From an uncultured Alphaproteobacteria bacterium (lineage in GTDB: Bacteria > Pseudomonadota > Alphaproteobacteria > GCA-2731375): a DNA stretch of 64,000 nt. The translations under genes and the position numbers were made by a program. Shown here piece after piece: positions 38,434 through 51,226 of this stretch (its first letter is position 1; every line of letters begins with the position of its first letter). The notes below the pieces were generated by a model that did no database searches, was not told the origin of the DNA, and saw only the letters and a list, made by a program, of their open reading frames with translations. Location: positions 636,557 to 700,556 of the forward strand of contig CATOSZ010000003.1 of NCBI GenBank assembly GCA_951812805.1, written 5' to 3'.

Positions 38434-39255
38434 ATGCCCGAATTGCCGGAGGTCGAAACGGTACGCCGGGGGCTCGAGGGCCCGATGGTCGGCCGGCGCC
38501 TGGTCCGGGTGGTGCAGAACCGGCCCGACCTGCGCTGGCCTCTGCCGGAGGACTTCGCCCGGCGGTTGACCGGGCGCCGGGTCGAACGGCTGGAGCGGCG
38601 CGCCAAGTTCATCCTCGCCCACCTCGACGATTCGCACGTCTGGATGATCCATCTCGGCATGTCCGGGCGCATGCACCTCGACGGTGCCACCCGGCCGGCG
38701 GGCAAGCACGACCATGTCGTGGTCGAGACGGAGGACGGCACCGTCGTGGTCTACGAAGACCACCGCCGCTTCGGCATCATGGACCTCTTCCCCGAGGGGG
38801 AGCTGGCCAGCCATCGGTTGTTGAAGGACCTGGGGCCGGAGCCGCTGTCGAACCGCTTCGACGGCGCCGCCCTGTCGGCCCGGCTCGCCGGCCGCAAGAC
38901 GCCGATCAAGGCGGCGTTGCTGGACCAGAAGGTCGTCGCCGGCCTCGGCAACATCTATGTCTCGGAAGCCCTGCACCTGGCCGGAATCTCGCCCCGCCGT
39001 CTCGCCGCCAGCGTCGCCGGCGCCCGGGCCGAGCGGCTGGCGCCGGCGATCCGCGAGGTGCTGCAGGCGGCGATCGCCGCGGGCGGTTCCTCGTTGCGCG
39101 ACTATGTCCAGGCGAGCGGCGAACTCGGCTACTTTCAGCACCAATGGCGGGTCTACGACCGCGGCGGCGAGCCGTGCCGGACCTGCGGGCGGCCCATCGC
39201 CAGAATCGTCCAATCGGGCCGCTCGACCTTTTTCTGCGGCGCCTGTCAGAAGTGA
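38434..39255 (+). CDS. mutM: Formamidopyrimidine-DNA glycosylase
   Basis: 273 residues. It excises 8-oxoguanine and cleaves the abasic site. The catalytic N-terminal Pro is in [23 protein letters not shown] and the helix-two-turn-helix [20 protein letters not shown] follow. The C-terminal zinc finger has four Cys (CRTCG, FFCGACQ). ATG 38434 is required because Pro2 is the nucleophile. Confidence 0.98.
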   Translation: MPELPEVETVRRGLEGPMVGRRLVRVVQNRPDLRWPLPEDFARRLTGRRVERLERRAKFILAHLDDSHVWMIHLGMSGRMHLDGATRPAGKHDHVVVETEDGTVVVYEDHRRFGIMDLFPEGELASHRLLKDLGPEPLSNRFDGAALSARLAGRKTPIKAALLDQKVVAGLGNIYVSEALHLAGISPRRLAASVAGARAERLAPAIREVLQAAIAAGGSSLRDYVQASGELGYFQHQWRVYDRGGEPCRTCGRPIARIVQSGRSTFFCGACQK

Positions 39256-39354
39256 GACCGGTGCCCCCCGGCGGAATCCACTTTTCTCCCGGGCCCGAGA
39301 CGCGGTAAAGAGCGGCCAGCACACCCCTCCCCCGCCGTGAAAGGATTACGCGCC

Positions 39355-40131
39355 ATGGCCTATGAAAACATCCTGGTCGAGACCAAGGGTCCGGTCGGCA
39401 TCGTCACGCTCAATCGCCCGAAGGCGATGAACGCCCTCAACGGTGATCTCGTCGCCGAACTGGAGCAGGCCCTCGACGCCCTGGAGGCGGACGACGACAT
39501 CGGCTGCCTGATCGTCACCGGCAGCGAGAAGGCCTTCGCCGCCGGCGCCGACATCAAGGAGATGCAGCCGAAGGACTATATGGACGTCTATCTCGGCGAC
39601 TTCATCACCACGGGCTGGGAGCGGGTGTCCAAGTGCCGCAAGCCGGTCATCGCCGCGGTCGCGGGCTATGCGCTCGGCGGCGGCTGCGAAATGGCGATGA
39701 TGTGCGACTTCATCATCTGTGCCGAGAACGCCCGCTTCGGCCAGCCGGAGATCACCATCGGCACCATCCCCGGCGCCGGTGGCACCCAGCGCCTGACCCG
39801 CTTCGTCGGCAAGTCGAAGGCGATGGAGATGTGCCTGACCGGCCGCATGATGGACGCGGAAGAGGCGGAGCGTTCCGGCCTGGTCTCCCGCGTCGTGCCC
39901 CTCGACCAGCTGATGGAAGAGGCACTCACCGTCGCCAACCGGATCGCCAAGCTGTCGCGCCCGGTGGTTATGCTGGCCAAGGAATCGGTCAACCGGGCCT
40001 ACGAGACGACGCTTTTGGAGGGCGTGCGCTTCGAGCGCCGGCTGTTCCATTCGACCTTCGCGACGGAAGACCAGAAGGAAGGCATGTCCGCCTTCGCCGA
40101 AAAACGCGAGCCCCGCTTCCGCAATCGGTGA
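39355..40131 (+). CDS. Enoyl-CoA hydratase
   Basis: 258-residue crotonase. Oxyanion-hole residues lie in [12 protein letters not shown] and [16 protein letters not shown], and both catalytic Glu are kept (GGGCE and [15 protein letters not shown]). It hydrates trans-2-enoyl-CoA in beta-oxidation. ATG 39355 has AAAGGA 10 bases upstream; a GTG at 39337 is less likely. It converges with clpB at a strong hairpin. Confidence 0.95.
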   Translation: MAYENILVETKGPVGIVTLNRPKAMNALNGDLVAELEQALDALEADDDIGCLIVTGSEKAFAAGADIKEMQPKDYMDVYLGDFITTGWERVSKCRKPVIAAVAGYALGGGCEMAMMCDFIICAENARFGQPEITIGTIPGAGGTQRLTRFVGKSKAMEMCLTGRMMDAEEAERSGLVSRVVPLDQLMEEALTVANRIAKLSRPVVMLAKESVNRAYETTLLEGVRFERRLFHSTFATEDQKEGMSAFAEKREPRFRNR

Positions 40132-40173
40132 GATCGGCCTGCCCGCACCTCTCGGATGTGCGCATCGGCAATT

Positions 40174-40211
40174 CGTTCCGGCCGGTCGGAATTCCCCGAC
40201 CGACCGGAACG
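40174..40211. terminator. Bidirectional terminator-like hairpin between the hydratase and clpB
   Basis: Arms 40174-40189 and 40196-40211 pair over 16 bp with one mismatch around a 6-base loop. It lies between the convergent stops of the enoyl-CoA hydratase and clpB genes. ATCTTC follows on the plus side. Confidence 0.75.
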
Positions 40212-40225
40212 ATCTTCAAATGCCC

Positions 40226-42814
<2,589 letters not shown>

Positions 42815-42921
42815 TTTCCCTCCTCGGCACGTCGCATCTCGCCCGCCGGGCGGCCCGATCCGCAACGCCTTCATCGAAGACGATTCTGGTTAAGATCCAA
42901 TGACCTGCGGGCCCTTGGCAC

Positions 42922-42949
42922 ACGGGGTCCTTGCTCGAAGCAACCCCGT
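42922..42949 (-). promoter_or_regulatory. Hairpin in the clpB 5' leader
   Basis: A 6-bp stem (42922-42927 with 42944-42949), a 3-base bulge and a 4-bp upper stem (42931-42934 with 42940-42943) capped by a 5-base loop. It would sit at the very start of the mRNA made from the promoter at 42957-42985. It could shield the 5' end or act in thermal control. Confidence 0.4.
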
Positions 42950-42956
42950 CTCCTGA

Positions 42957-42985
42957 TAGATGGGGACGGGACCGGCCGATGCAAG
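42957..42985 (-). promoter_or_regulatory. Sigma-32-like heat-shock promoter of clpB
   Basis: On the minus strand CTTGCA (-35, 42980-42985) is followed after 14 bases by CCCCATCTA (-10, 42957-42965). This nearly matches the RpoH consensus CTTGAA-N13/14-CCCCAT-TA. The start of transcription would be near 42950, about 135 bases before the clpB ATG. Confidence 0.65.
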
Positions 42986-43010
42986 ATACAGCGTCGCGAC
43001 GGGCCGAGGA

Positions 43011-44699
43011 TCAGGCGACGGTAACGATTGCGACGCGTGGCGGTGCCAGCTTCGGGACCCCGAAGTGATAACCTTGAAGGAAATCGATCTCCTGCGTCGC
43101 CAGGAGGGCCGCATCGGCCTCGCACTCCACCCCCTCCGCCACGGTCGCGACGCCGAGGCCGCGGGCGAGGTCCGTCAGCGCCCGGATGAAGAGGCGGTTC
43201 TCCGGCACATTCGCCGCATCGTGCACGAACTGGCCGTCGATCTTCACCAGATCGACCGGCAGGGTCTTCAGGTGGCGGAACGACGAATAGCCCGCGCCGA
43301 AGTCGTCGAGGGCAATGCGGCAGCCGAGTTCGTGAAAGGCGGCGACGAACCAAGCGATCTCGTGGGTATCGCGCATCGCGACGGTCTCGGTGATCTCGAT
43401 GATCAGACGATCGGCGACCCAGGCATGAGCGCGCAAGGCCGAAAGCAGCTGGGCGAAGGCGACGCCGTCGCCCGTCGTGCCGCCCGATACGTTCATCGCC
43501 AGATGAAGGTCGGGCGTCGTCTCGAGGGCATCGATCGCGAGGGTGAGGGCATGACGGTCGACCAGACGCTCGAGCCCGAGTTGCTCGACGACGTTCATGA
43601 AGGCCGCGGCGGGCAGGAAGTCGCCGCCGGGCGCCTCCAGCCGCAGAAGCGCCTCGTGGAACGCCACTTCGCCATCGCCGGCACCGACGACCGGCTGCAG
43701 GGCGAGACGCAGCGTCTCCCCCTTCAGGGCCGCCAGCACCCGGTCGCCCAGATGCAGCGTGCGGCGTCGATCGGACGCCTGTCGGGCCGAGCGGCGATAT
43801 TCCACGAAGCAATCCCGCCCGCTCATTTTGGCACGGCTCAGCGCCTCTTCCGCGTGGCCGAACATCTGGGCGACATCGCCCGCCTGACCGGGGGCGAGCA
43901 CGCCGCCGAGCGAGACGGTCACCGAGAGCGCGCCGATGGAGGACCGAAAGACCTGGGCGCGAACGGCGCTGCGGATGGTCTCGGCCGTGCCGGAGAGATC
44001 GCTCGACTGAACGCCGGGCAGCACGACGGCGAACTGGTTGCCGCCGACCCGCCCCAGCAGGGCTTCGTCATCCAGCTGCCGCTCGATACAGCGCGCCACG
44101 CCCTTCAGCACTTCGTCGACGATGGCGAAGCCATGCGCTTCGTTCAACATCCCGACGTTGTCGACGTTGACCAGCAGGAAACCGCAGTGCTGCCCCTCAC
44201 GGCGGCAGGCATCGAGGCGCTCGTCCATCAGCTCCATCAGTCGCGCGCGGTTATAAAGCGCGGTCAAGGCGTCATAGCGGGCGGCACGCGCCAGCCGGGC
44301 CTCGCGGGCCTGCGCCGCGCTCACCACCCTCAGACGGCCGAGCACGCGTCGCGCGCCGCCCTCGACCGGGCGCGCCGACACGGCATGTTCCTCCACCCAT
44401 TCGATAGCACCATCCAGGCAACGCAACTTGTAGCGGAGATCGAGCGGCGTCCCCTCCGCCTTCAGCGCCGCGATCGCCAACGCCCGGCCCGGCGCATCGT
44501 CTGCCGATACACGGCGCTGCAAGTCCGTTCCCGTCACCGTCTCAGCCGCCGGCAGGGCGCCGAAGACCTCTTCCCAGGGGTGGGAGAGGCGCAGGGAATC
44601 GTCATCCGGATACCAGGAATAGAGCCAGGAATCATCCACGCGGAGCAGCCGGGCAAGGCTTTCCTCGTCGGCAAAGACTGATTCTCTGGGCTCGGCCAT
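43011..44699 (-). CDS. PAS-GGDEF-EAL protein, probable c-di-GMP phosphodiesterase
   Basis: 562 residues. A PAS-like domain (about 15-125) precedes a GGDEF domain (140-300) whose active-site motif is GGNQF (219-223), so cyclase activity is unlikely. The EAL domain (315-555) keeps its catalytic residues: Glu349 (EALLRL), Asn403 (MNVS), Glu435 (EITE), Asp465-Asp466 (DDFGAGYSS), Lys486 (KIDG) and Glu522 (AEGVE). It therefore probably degrades c-di-GMP, with the GGDEF part as a possible GTP sensor. No membrane segment is seen. ATG 44699 precedes the PAS domain. Confidence 0.9.
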   Translation of the reverse strand: MAEPRESVFADEESLARLLRVDDSWLYSWYPDDDSLRLSHPWEEVFGALPAAETVTGTDLQRRVSADDAPGRALAIAALKAEGTPLDLRYKLRCLDGAIEWVEEHAVSARPVEGGARRVLGRLRVVSAAQAREARLARAARYDALTALYNRARLMELMDERLDACRREGQHCGFLLVNVDNVGMLNEAHGFAIVDEVLKGVARCIERQLDDEALLGRVGGNQFAVVLPGVQSSDLSGTAETIRSAVRAQVFRSSIGALSVTVSLGGVLAPGQAGDVAQMFGHAEEALSRAKMSGRDCFVEYRRSARQASDRRRTLHLGDRVLAALKGETLRLALQPVVGAGDGEVAFHEALLRLEAPGGDFLPAAAFMNVVEQLGLERLVDRHALTLAIDALETTPDLHLAMNVSGGTTGDGVAFAQLLSALRAHAWVADRLIIEITETVAMRDTHEIAWFVAAFHELGCRIALDDFGAGYSSFRHLKTLPVDLVKIDGQFVHDAANVPENRLFIRALTDLARGLGVATVAEGVECEADAALLATQEIDFLQGYHFGVPKLAPPRVAIVTVA

Positions 44700-44816
44700 G
44701 CACTCGACACCGCTGCCACCGGAAGGACGACCAATAGTAGACGGCAAAAGGGTTACCAAAGCCTGAGGCCGCAGGGTTAACAATCGAGTGATCCGGCCTT
44801 CGCGTTTCATTTACAT

Positions 44817-44918
44817 TTTAGGCCTAAATCACTATCTTTCGGGTGATGCCGTTGGGCGGCGCAGAAGGCGCGATTCCACCCCACCGGCCTCGAAATCGAA
44901 CGGTTTGCAACGGTTTGC
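44817..44918. promoter_or_regulatory. Divergent control region with a palindrome and a tandem repeat
   Basis: The gap between the GGDEF/EAL gene and the following plus-strand ORF contains a 12-bp perfect palindrome TTTAGGCCTAAA (44817-44828) and two head-to-tail copies of AACGGTTTGC (44899-44908 and 44909-44918) just before the ATG at 44921. Either may be a regulator site. Confidence 0.3.
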
Positions 44919-44920
44919 CC

Positions 44921-45397
44921 ATGACGACGGTCGCAACACGCGTACCTCTGGCCTCGCTTCTGCCGCTCCCGCTCACGAGCGTGGAGCCGCGTGCGGTGAC
45001 GCCGGTGCGCGAGATTGCCGACGAAGGGCGCTCGCGGGCGCCGGGCCGGGCCCGGCCGACCGGCTTCATCGCCGGCGCCGCGGCAATCGATGCAGGCGCG
45101 GAACGGCGCGGTGGCAGCGATCGCCGGGCGGCGGGCAGCCTCCAGATCGGATCGGGCGCGACCACGCGTCCCTCTTCCCCCTTCCTTGCCCAGCAGCTGG
45201 CGGCGGCGCCTTTGGGCGGCGCCGACGGTGACGGCCCCGGCCACCGGACCGCCCATCTCGCCTACGCCCGCGCCCTCGGCCAGGCCATCGACATCATCGG
45301 CCCGGCGGGCGCCAACGGTATCCTCGCAGGGCAATCGCATTTCAGAATTTGCCGAGGAGTGACAGGAGATAGTCGTTGTTCCAAGCGGCGATTTTGA
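44921..45397 (+). CDS. Hypothetical protein with its last codon replaced by ISAs1 copy 2
   Basis: From ATG 44921 the ORF codes 135 host residues, Arg/Ala/Gly-rich and probably disordered at first. A C-terminal part reads PFLAQQLAAAPLG then HLAYARALGQAIDIIG. ISAs1 copy 2 enters at 45327. The native end is recovered after the IS: the target copy plus TCTAA (46546-46550) would give one Val and a stop, for 136 residues. Now the frame runs 71 bases into the IS and gains a 24-residue tail ending near 45397. The family is not recognised and the start lacks a clear ribosome site. Confidence 0.55.
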   Translation: MTTVATRVPLASLLPLPLTSVEPRAVTPVREIADEGRSRAPGRARPTGFIAGAAAIDAGAERRGGSDRRAAGSLQIGSGATTRPSSPFLAQQLAAAPLGGADGDGPGHRTAHLAYARALGQAIDIIGPAGANGILAGQSHFRICRGVTGDSRCSKRRF

Positions 45398-46535
45398 ACT
45401 TGGCGCGCAGCGAGTCTTTTCGTGGATCCTTTCGCATGACATTGAGCGCCATGTGGCGCAGGACGGCGAGATTGTGCGGTCCATTGTCCTTGCGGGTTCT
45501 GTCTTGGTCTTCGTTCATTTGGACATCGAGGCACCAGTGCAGGCGGTTTTCGACCCCCCAGTGCGCCCGGGCAACGGGATTGAAGCGCTCGGCGTCGAGC
45601 GGCTGGCTGAGCAGGTAGTAGGCGGTTTCGCTCGACGTCTTCTCCGCGCACTCGCGGGTCCGGGTGACTTTGGCGACCGCCTTCAGGCCCGGCCAATGAT
45701 GGCGCTCTTGCAGCCACTCGACGTGGCTGGAGACGAGAGCGGCACGGGTCTCGATGCGGCCATGATCGCCATCGACCGTGGTGTCGGTGGTGGTCGCTTC
45801 GGCTTTCGGATCGTCGAGGAAGGTTCTCACGTCGTCATGCAGCGTGCCTTGATTGCCCTTCAACGCCAGGGCGTAGTCACCCCCCTGCTCGATAATCTGG
45901 CTGGCGATGGCGCGCTGGCAATTGAGGGCGTCCACGGTCACGATCGTCCCCTCGAGGCTCAATAGTTTCAACAGCTTCGGCACGGCGGTGATCTCGTTGG
46001 ACTTGGCGTCGGTGGCGACTTGCCCCAACACCAGCCGCTGATCACAGCCCCAGGCCGAGACCATATGCAGCGCCGACGTGCCGCTCGCCTTGTCGTAGGA
46101 TCGCCGCACCACCTTGCCGTCGATCGCAATGACCCCTTGGCAGGTCTCGGAAAAGCGCGCCATGAAGCGCTGGAAGCAGGCGCCGAACGCCTCCGGATCC
46201 AGCAACCGGAACACCCGGCTGAAGGTGTCGTGGCTCGGCACGCCATGTTCGAGTACGAGAAATTCCCGCAGGAACGCCTCCTTTTCACGCGCGAAGATCG
46301 CCATGTCGACCGCCGTCTGACCGCCCGAGAGGACCGTGCACAGGGCGATCGTCAAGATCTCCAGCAGATCGTGACGCCCGGCATTGCCAGTCCGCGGATC
46401 CTCGAGACCCTCAAAGCACTCCAGAAAGCCTTCCATCGCAACCTCCACCCGTGAAAAGACCGGGTAGAATCGATTCGCGCCAATACCTCAAGATCAAACA
46501 CGCACGTCAAGGCAATTCCAAATGCGATTCCCCTG
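45327..46535 (-). mobile_element. ISAs1-family insertion sequence, copy 2 (1,209 bp)
   Basis: Same length and ends as copy 1 at 35430-36638, and same orientation. The 10-base target duplication GGTATCCTCG is at 45317-45326 and 46536-46545. It interrupts the final codons of the hypothetical gene at 44921. Confidence 0.95.
45342..46448 (-). CDS. ISAs1-family transposase (copy 2)
   Basis: 368 residues, identical to the copy at 35445-36551, with the same DDE residues (IAIDGK, TVDALN, HWGVEN). Identity of both copies and clean target duplications indicate recent, probably still active transposition. Confidence 0.95.
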   Translation of the reverse strand: MEVAMEGFLECFEGLEDPRTGNAGRHDLLEILTIALCTVLSGGQTAVDMAIFAREKEAFLREFLVLEHGVPSHDTFSRVFRLLDPEAFGACFQRFMARFSETCQGVIAIDGKVVRRSYDKASGTSALHMVSAWGCDQRLVLGQVATDAKSNEITAVPKLLKLLSLEGTIVTVDALNCQRAIASQIIEQGGDYALALKGNQGTLHDDVRTFLDDPKAEATTTDTTVDGDHGRIETRAALVSSHVEWLQERHHWPGLKAVAKVTRTRECAEKTSSETAYYLLSQPLDAERFNPVARAHWGVENRLHWCLDVQMNEDQDRTRKDNGPHNLAVLRHMALNVMRKDPRKDSLRAKFKIAAWNNDYLLSLLGKF

Positions 46536-46622
46536 GGTATCCTCGTCTAACCCGTCCCCTTTCCGGAAAATTGTGCTATGGCACGCCGCGGCGGCGAGAA
46601 TTGCGCCGGAGTGGAGTGGCGA

Positions 46623-48149
<1,527 letters not shown>

Positions 48150-48214
48150 CGATTCGCGCACGCGCGGCGGGGTGCTATTCTGACGTTCGCTGATTCCAAG
48201 ATCTTGGAGCCGAC

Positions 48215-49072
48215 ATGACCTTCGACTGGCGCAACATGGACGATGAGGCCATCGCCCCGCACTATTCGCCGCGTCTCGCGGTGCCCGACGCCGACAAGCG
48301 GATCGCGGCCCTGGCCAAGATGGGCGCCAAAGCGCGCCGCGAGGTCGAGGGCTGGTACGACCTGCAATATGGCGACAGCCCGCGCGCGGTCTACGACTGC
48401 CATCCGGCCAAGGGCTTCGCCTTCGGCACCCCGCCGCCCGTGCTGGTCTACGTCCACGGCGGCTACTGGCGGGCGCTCACCAAAGCGGATCACAGCTGGA
48501 TGGCGCCGCCCTGGATGCAAGCCGGCGCCGTCGTCGTCAATGTCGAATACGATCTCTGCCCCGACGTCACCCTGGACGATATCGTCGAGCAGATCGCCCA
48601 TGCCGTCGCCCACGTCCACGACAACGCCGAAAATTTCGGCGGCGACCCGGATCGGATGGTGATTGCCGGCCATTCCGCAGGCGCCCATCTCGCCGCCGCC
48701 ATTCTGCGGCGCGCGGATGTCGCCGGCCTCATCAAGGGGGCGGTCTGCGTCAGCGGCATCTACGAGCCGGAAGTGGTCATGCGCCTGCCGGTCAACGACG
48801 ACGTCCGGCTGACGGCGGACATCGCCAGGCGCAACGATTGCCTGGCCGAGGCGCCCCGCAGGGTGGTGCCGATGGTCGTGGCGGTCGGCGGCGACGAGCC
48901 GGACGGCTGGCAGGACCAGAGCCGGCGCTATGCCGACGTCGCGCGGGGCGCCGGCCTCGCGCCTGAATATCTCACGGTGCCGGGCACCAATCACTTCACC
49001 GTCGGCGAGGCCATGGCCGATACCGACGGTCCCCTCTTCGCCGCGATGCGCAAGCTGATGGCCGAGGTGTAA
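48215..49072 (+). CDS. Alpha/beta hydrolase (kynurenine formamidase/esterase-like)
   Basis: 285 residues. Oxyanion motif VYVHGGYWRAL, nucleophile elbow AGHSAGAHLAAA (Ser), and the C-terminal catalytic His in GTNHFTVGEAM are present. HGGYW is typical of arylformamidase-like and hormone-sensitive-lipase-like esterases. The substrate is unknown. It follows the ligase by 65 bp and precedes an LLM gene by 14 bp. Confidence 0.88.
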   Translation: MTFDWRNMDDEAIAPHYSPRLAVPDADKRIAALAKMGAKARREVEGWYDLQYGDSPRAVYDCHPAKGFAFGTPPPVLVYVHGGYWRALTKADHSWMAPPWMQAGAVVVNVEYDLCPDVTLDDIVEQIAHAVAHVHDNAENFGGDPDRMVIAGHSAGAHLAAAILRRADVAGLIKGAVCVSGIYEPEVVMRLPVNDDVRLTADIARRNDCLAEAPRRVVPMVVAVGGDEPDGWQDQSRRYADVARGAGLAPEYLTVPGTNHFTVGEAMADTDGPLFAAMRKLMAEV

Positions 49073-49086
49073 GGCGAGGCCTGCCC

Positions 49087-50136
49087 ATGCGACTTCGTTT
49101 CGGCGTCATGGTGTCGAGCGGCGATGCGTTCCCGCATCGCGCCGATCTGGCGAAGTTCGCCGAGCTGATCCGCATCATCGACGATGCCGGCATCGAGATG
49201 ATCGGCACCTACGACACCAGCTTCATCGGCGGCGACGCCTATGTCCGCGCGACGCTGATCGCCGAACATGCCCGCCAGGCCCAGGTCGGCCTGCACCCGA
49301 CGAACCCGCTGACCCGCGAGCCGCAGGTGATGGCGGCCTTTCTCGCCTCCCTCGACGCGTTGAGCGAGGGGCGCGCCTTCATGGACATCGCCACCGGCGA
49401 TAGCGCCGTCTACAACATCGGCCTGACGCCGGCCACCCGCGCCCGGGTCGAAGACTATGTCACTTGCGTGCGCGACCTGATCGCCACCGGCGAGGGCCGC
49501 TACGACGGCCGGCCGCAGCGGGTGCGCTGGCACGAGGAGGCCGTGCGACGCCGCATCCCCATCACCTTCTGCGCGGAGGGGCCGCGGACCCTGCATCTGG
49601 CCGGACGGATCTTCGACGGCGTGATCGCCGGCGCGGGCCTGCTGGAGGAGGTGATCCAAGATACCCATGACCGGGTCGCCGCCGGCGCCCGGGCGGAGGG
49701 ACGCGATCCCGCGGACGTCGACGTCTGGTTCACGACCCGCTCCGCCCTCGACGCAGATCACGACCACGCGGTCGAGCGGATCCACGCCTCCGTCTCCTCG
49801 ATCCTCAACCATTCCATGCGGTTCGGCCTCGAGGGCAAGAACCTGCCCGGGCAGTTGAAGGCCAAGGTGCAGGAATACGTCGATGGCTACGAACTCTACG
49901 ACCATGTCCTGGAGGCCGGTCGCAATCCGCGCCGCATGGCCGAGCTGGGCCTGACGGAATACGCCTTGGCGCGTTACGCGCTGGCCGGCGACGTCGCGCA
50001 CTGGATCGAGCGTATCGAGGCCCTGGCAGCGGCCGGCGCCACCAACCTCTGGTTCAACACCGAACGCGGCGACCTCGACCGGCAGATCCACTACATGCGC
50101 GTCTTCGTCGACGAGATCTTGCCGAAGTTCCGCTGA
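49087..50136 (+). CDS. LLM class flavin-dependent oxidoreductase
   Basis: 349 residues of the luciferase-like fold (F420/FMN type): MRLRFGVMVSSGDAF, VGLHPTNPLTREPQVMAAFLAS-type segment (LTREP), and MDIATGDSAVYNIGL, where family members bind flavin phosphate. It is not closely similar to the LLM gene at 26500. It ends 2 bp before a small membrane-protein gene, so the two are coupled. Confidence 0.88.
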   Translation: MRLRFGVMVSSGDAFPHRADLAKFAELIRIIDDAGIEMIGTYDTSFIGGDAYVRATLIAEHARQAQVGLHPTNPLTREPQVMAAFLASLDALSEGRAFMDIATGDSAVYNIGLTPATRARVEDYVTCVRDLIATGEGRYDGRPQRVRWHEEAVRRRIPITFCAEGPRTLHLAGRIFDGVIAGAGLLEEVIQDTHDRVAAGARAEGRDPADVDVWFTTRSALDADHDHAVERIHASVSSILNHSMRFGLEGKNLPGQLKAKVQEYVDGYELYDHVLEAGRNPRRMAELGLTEYALARYALAGDVAHWIERIEALAAAGATNLWFNTERGDLDRQIHYMRVFVDEILPKFR

Positions 50137-50138
50137 GT

Positions 50139-50513
50139 ATGAAGTCGATTCACATCGCCGAGGGCAAGCGGACACGGGTGCTGAACTTGGTGTTCGATTC
50201 CATCCCCCGCCAGATCCGCTTCACCGCCGAGACCGGGGACCGGCCGGTGAGCGGCCGGGTCGAGGTTGCCGGTTCACGCTGGCTGCTGCGCAAGGCGCCC
50301 GAGACGCAGGCGTTGCAGGCCGAGAACGTCTGCGCCAAGGGGTTCTGGGACAGCCTCTATGCGATCTGGATCACACCCGACCATGACACCACCATCACCT
50401 TCGCCTCGGCGCAGTTCCACCTCAAATACCTGCTGCTGGCCTTGGCGGCCGTCGTCGCCGCGGCATTGGCCGCGGCCGGTGTGATGGCGATCATCCGTGC
50501 CGCGCAGGGTTGA
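50139..50513 (+). CDS. Small hypothetical protein with one C-terminal membrane helix
   Basis: 124 residues. The first 95 are soluble and beta-rich; residues 98-120 are a strong hydrophobic helix (LLLALAAVVAAALAAAGVMA), so a tail-anchored protein is likely. No family recognised. It begins 2 bp after the LLM stop. Confidence 0.65.
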   Translation: MKSIHIAEGKRTRVLNLVFDSIPRQIRFTAETGDRPVSGRVEVAGSRWLLRKAPETQALQAENVCAKGFWDSLYAIWITPDHDTTITFASAQFHLKYLLLALAAVVAAALAAAGVMAIIRAAQG

Positions 50514-50516
50514 GGT

Positions 50517-51191
50517 TCACTCCAGGTATTTGAACGTCTTCAGCGCCGCGCCCGAACGGGTGCGCGTCGCCAACTGGTCGGGATTGTCGAGCGGCAGGCG
50601 GGCGCGGGAGATGTTCGCGACCATGAAGACGCCGTGCGGGCTGCCGGGATGGGGTATGCCGACGATGCGCAGGTACATCACGCCGTTGGCGGGATCGATG
50701 TAGCGGCCGAAGACTTCGATCGCCGCCCTGCCGCCGACTTCGATTCTGCGCACGCCGTCACGAACCGGATCCTTGTAGGACCGCGTCGCCATGGCGAAGA
50801 CGTCCTTGGCCATCAGCGCGGCGGTGGTGTCGAGCCGTTCCGTCTCCGGGCCGAGCGGTACGGTCAGGCTGGAGAACTGGAAGTTCTCGATGAACTTCTT
50901 GTCCGGCGTGGCATAGGCGATCTTGACGACGTTGTTCGCGCCCTCGGTCCGCTGGTCGGCGATCAAAAAGCCCTTGCCGGTCGGCGCGGTGAAGCGGAAC
51001 GGCGCCTTCAGCGTCTTCTCTCGCTTTTTGGCGAAGGCAGCATCGATTCTGTAGCTGCGGCCGACGACGAGGTAGTTGTCCTCGCCGGTCGTGTAGGCAT
51101 AGGTCGCCGGCGGCTTCTCCTCCGCCTGGGCGGCGGTGGCGAGTGCGACGACAAGGCCGATAACGACCGGCACGGCGATTGCAGGCTTCAT
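50517..51191 (-). CDS. Hypothetical secreted protein
   Basis: 224 residues with a clear signal peptide (VVIGLVVALATAAQAEE, cleavage after AQA). The mature part is a mixed alpha/beta domain without recognised motifs. ATG 51191 precedes the signal. It lies 35 bp after the coq9-like gene on the same strand and may share its transcript. It converges with the small membrane protein gene at 3 bp. Confidence 0.7.
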   Translation of the reverse strand: MKPAIAVPVVIGLVVALATAAQAEEKPPATYAYTTGEDNYLVVGRSYRIDAAFAKKREKTLKAPFRFTAPTGKGFLIADQRTEGANNVVKIAYATPDKKFIENFQFSSLTVPLGPETERLDTTAALMAKDVFAMATRSYKDPVRDGVRRIEVGGRAAIEVFGRYIDPANGVMYLRIVGIPHPGSPHGVFMVANISRARLPLDNPDQLATRTRSGAALKTFKYLE

Positions 51192-51226
51192 GAAACGGCC
51201 CTCCTGCCGGATCGGCGATCTAGGCA

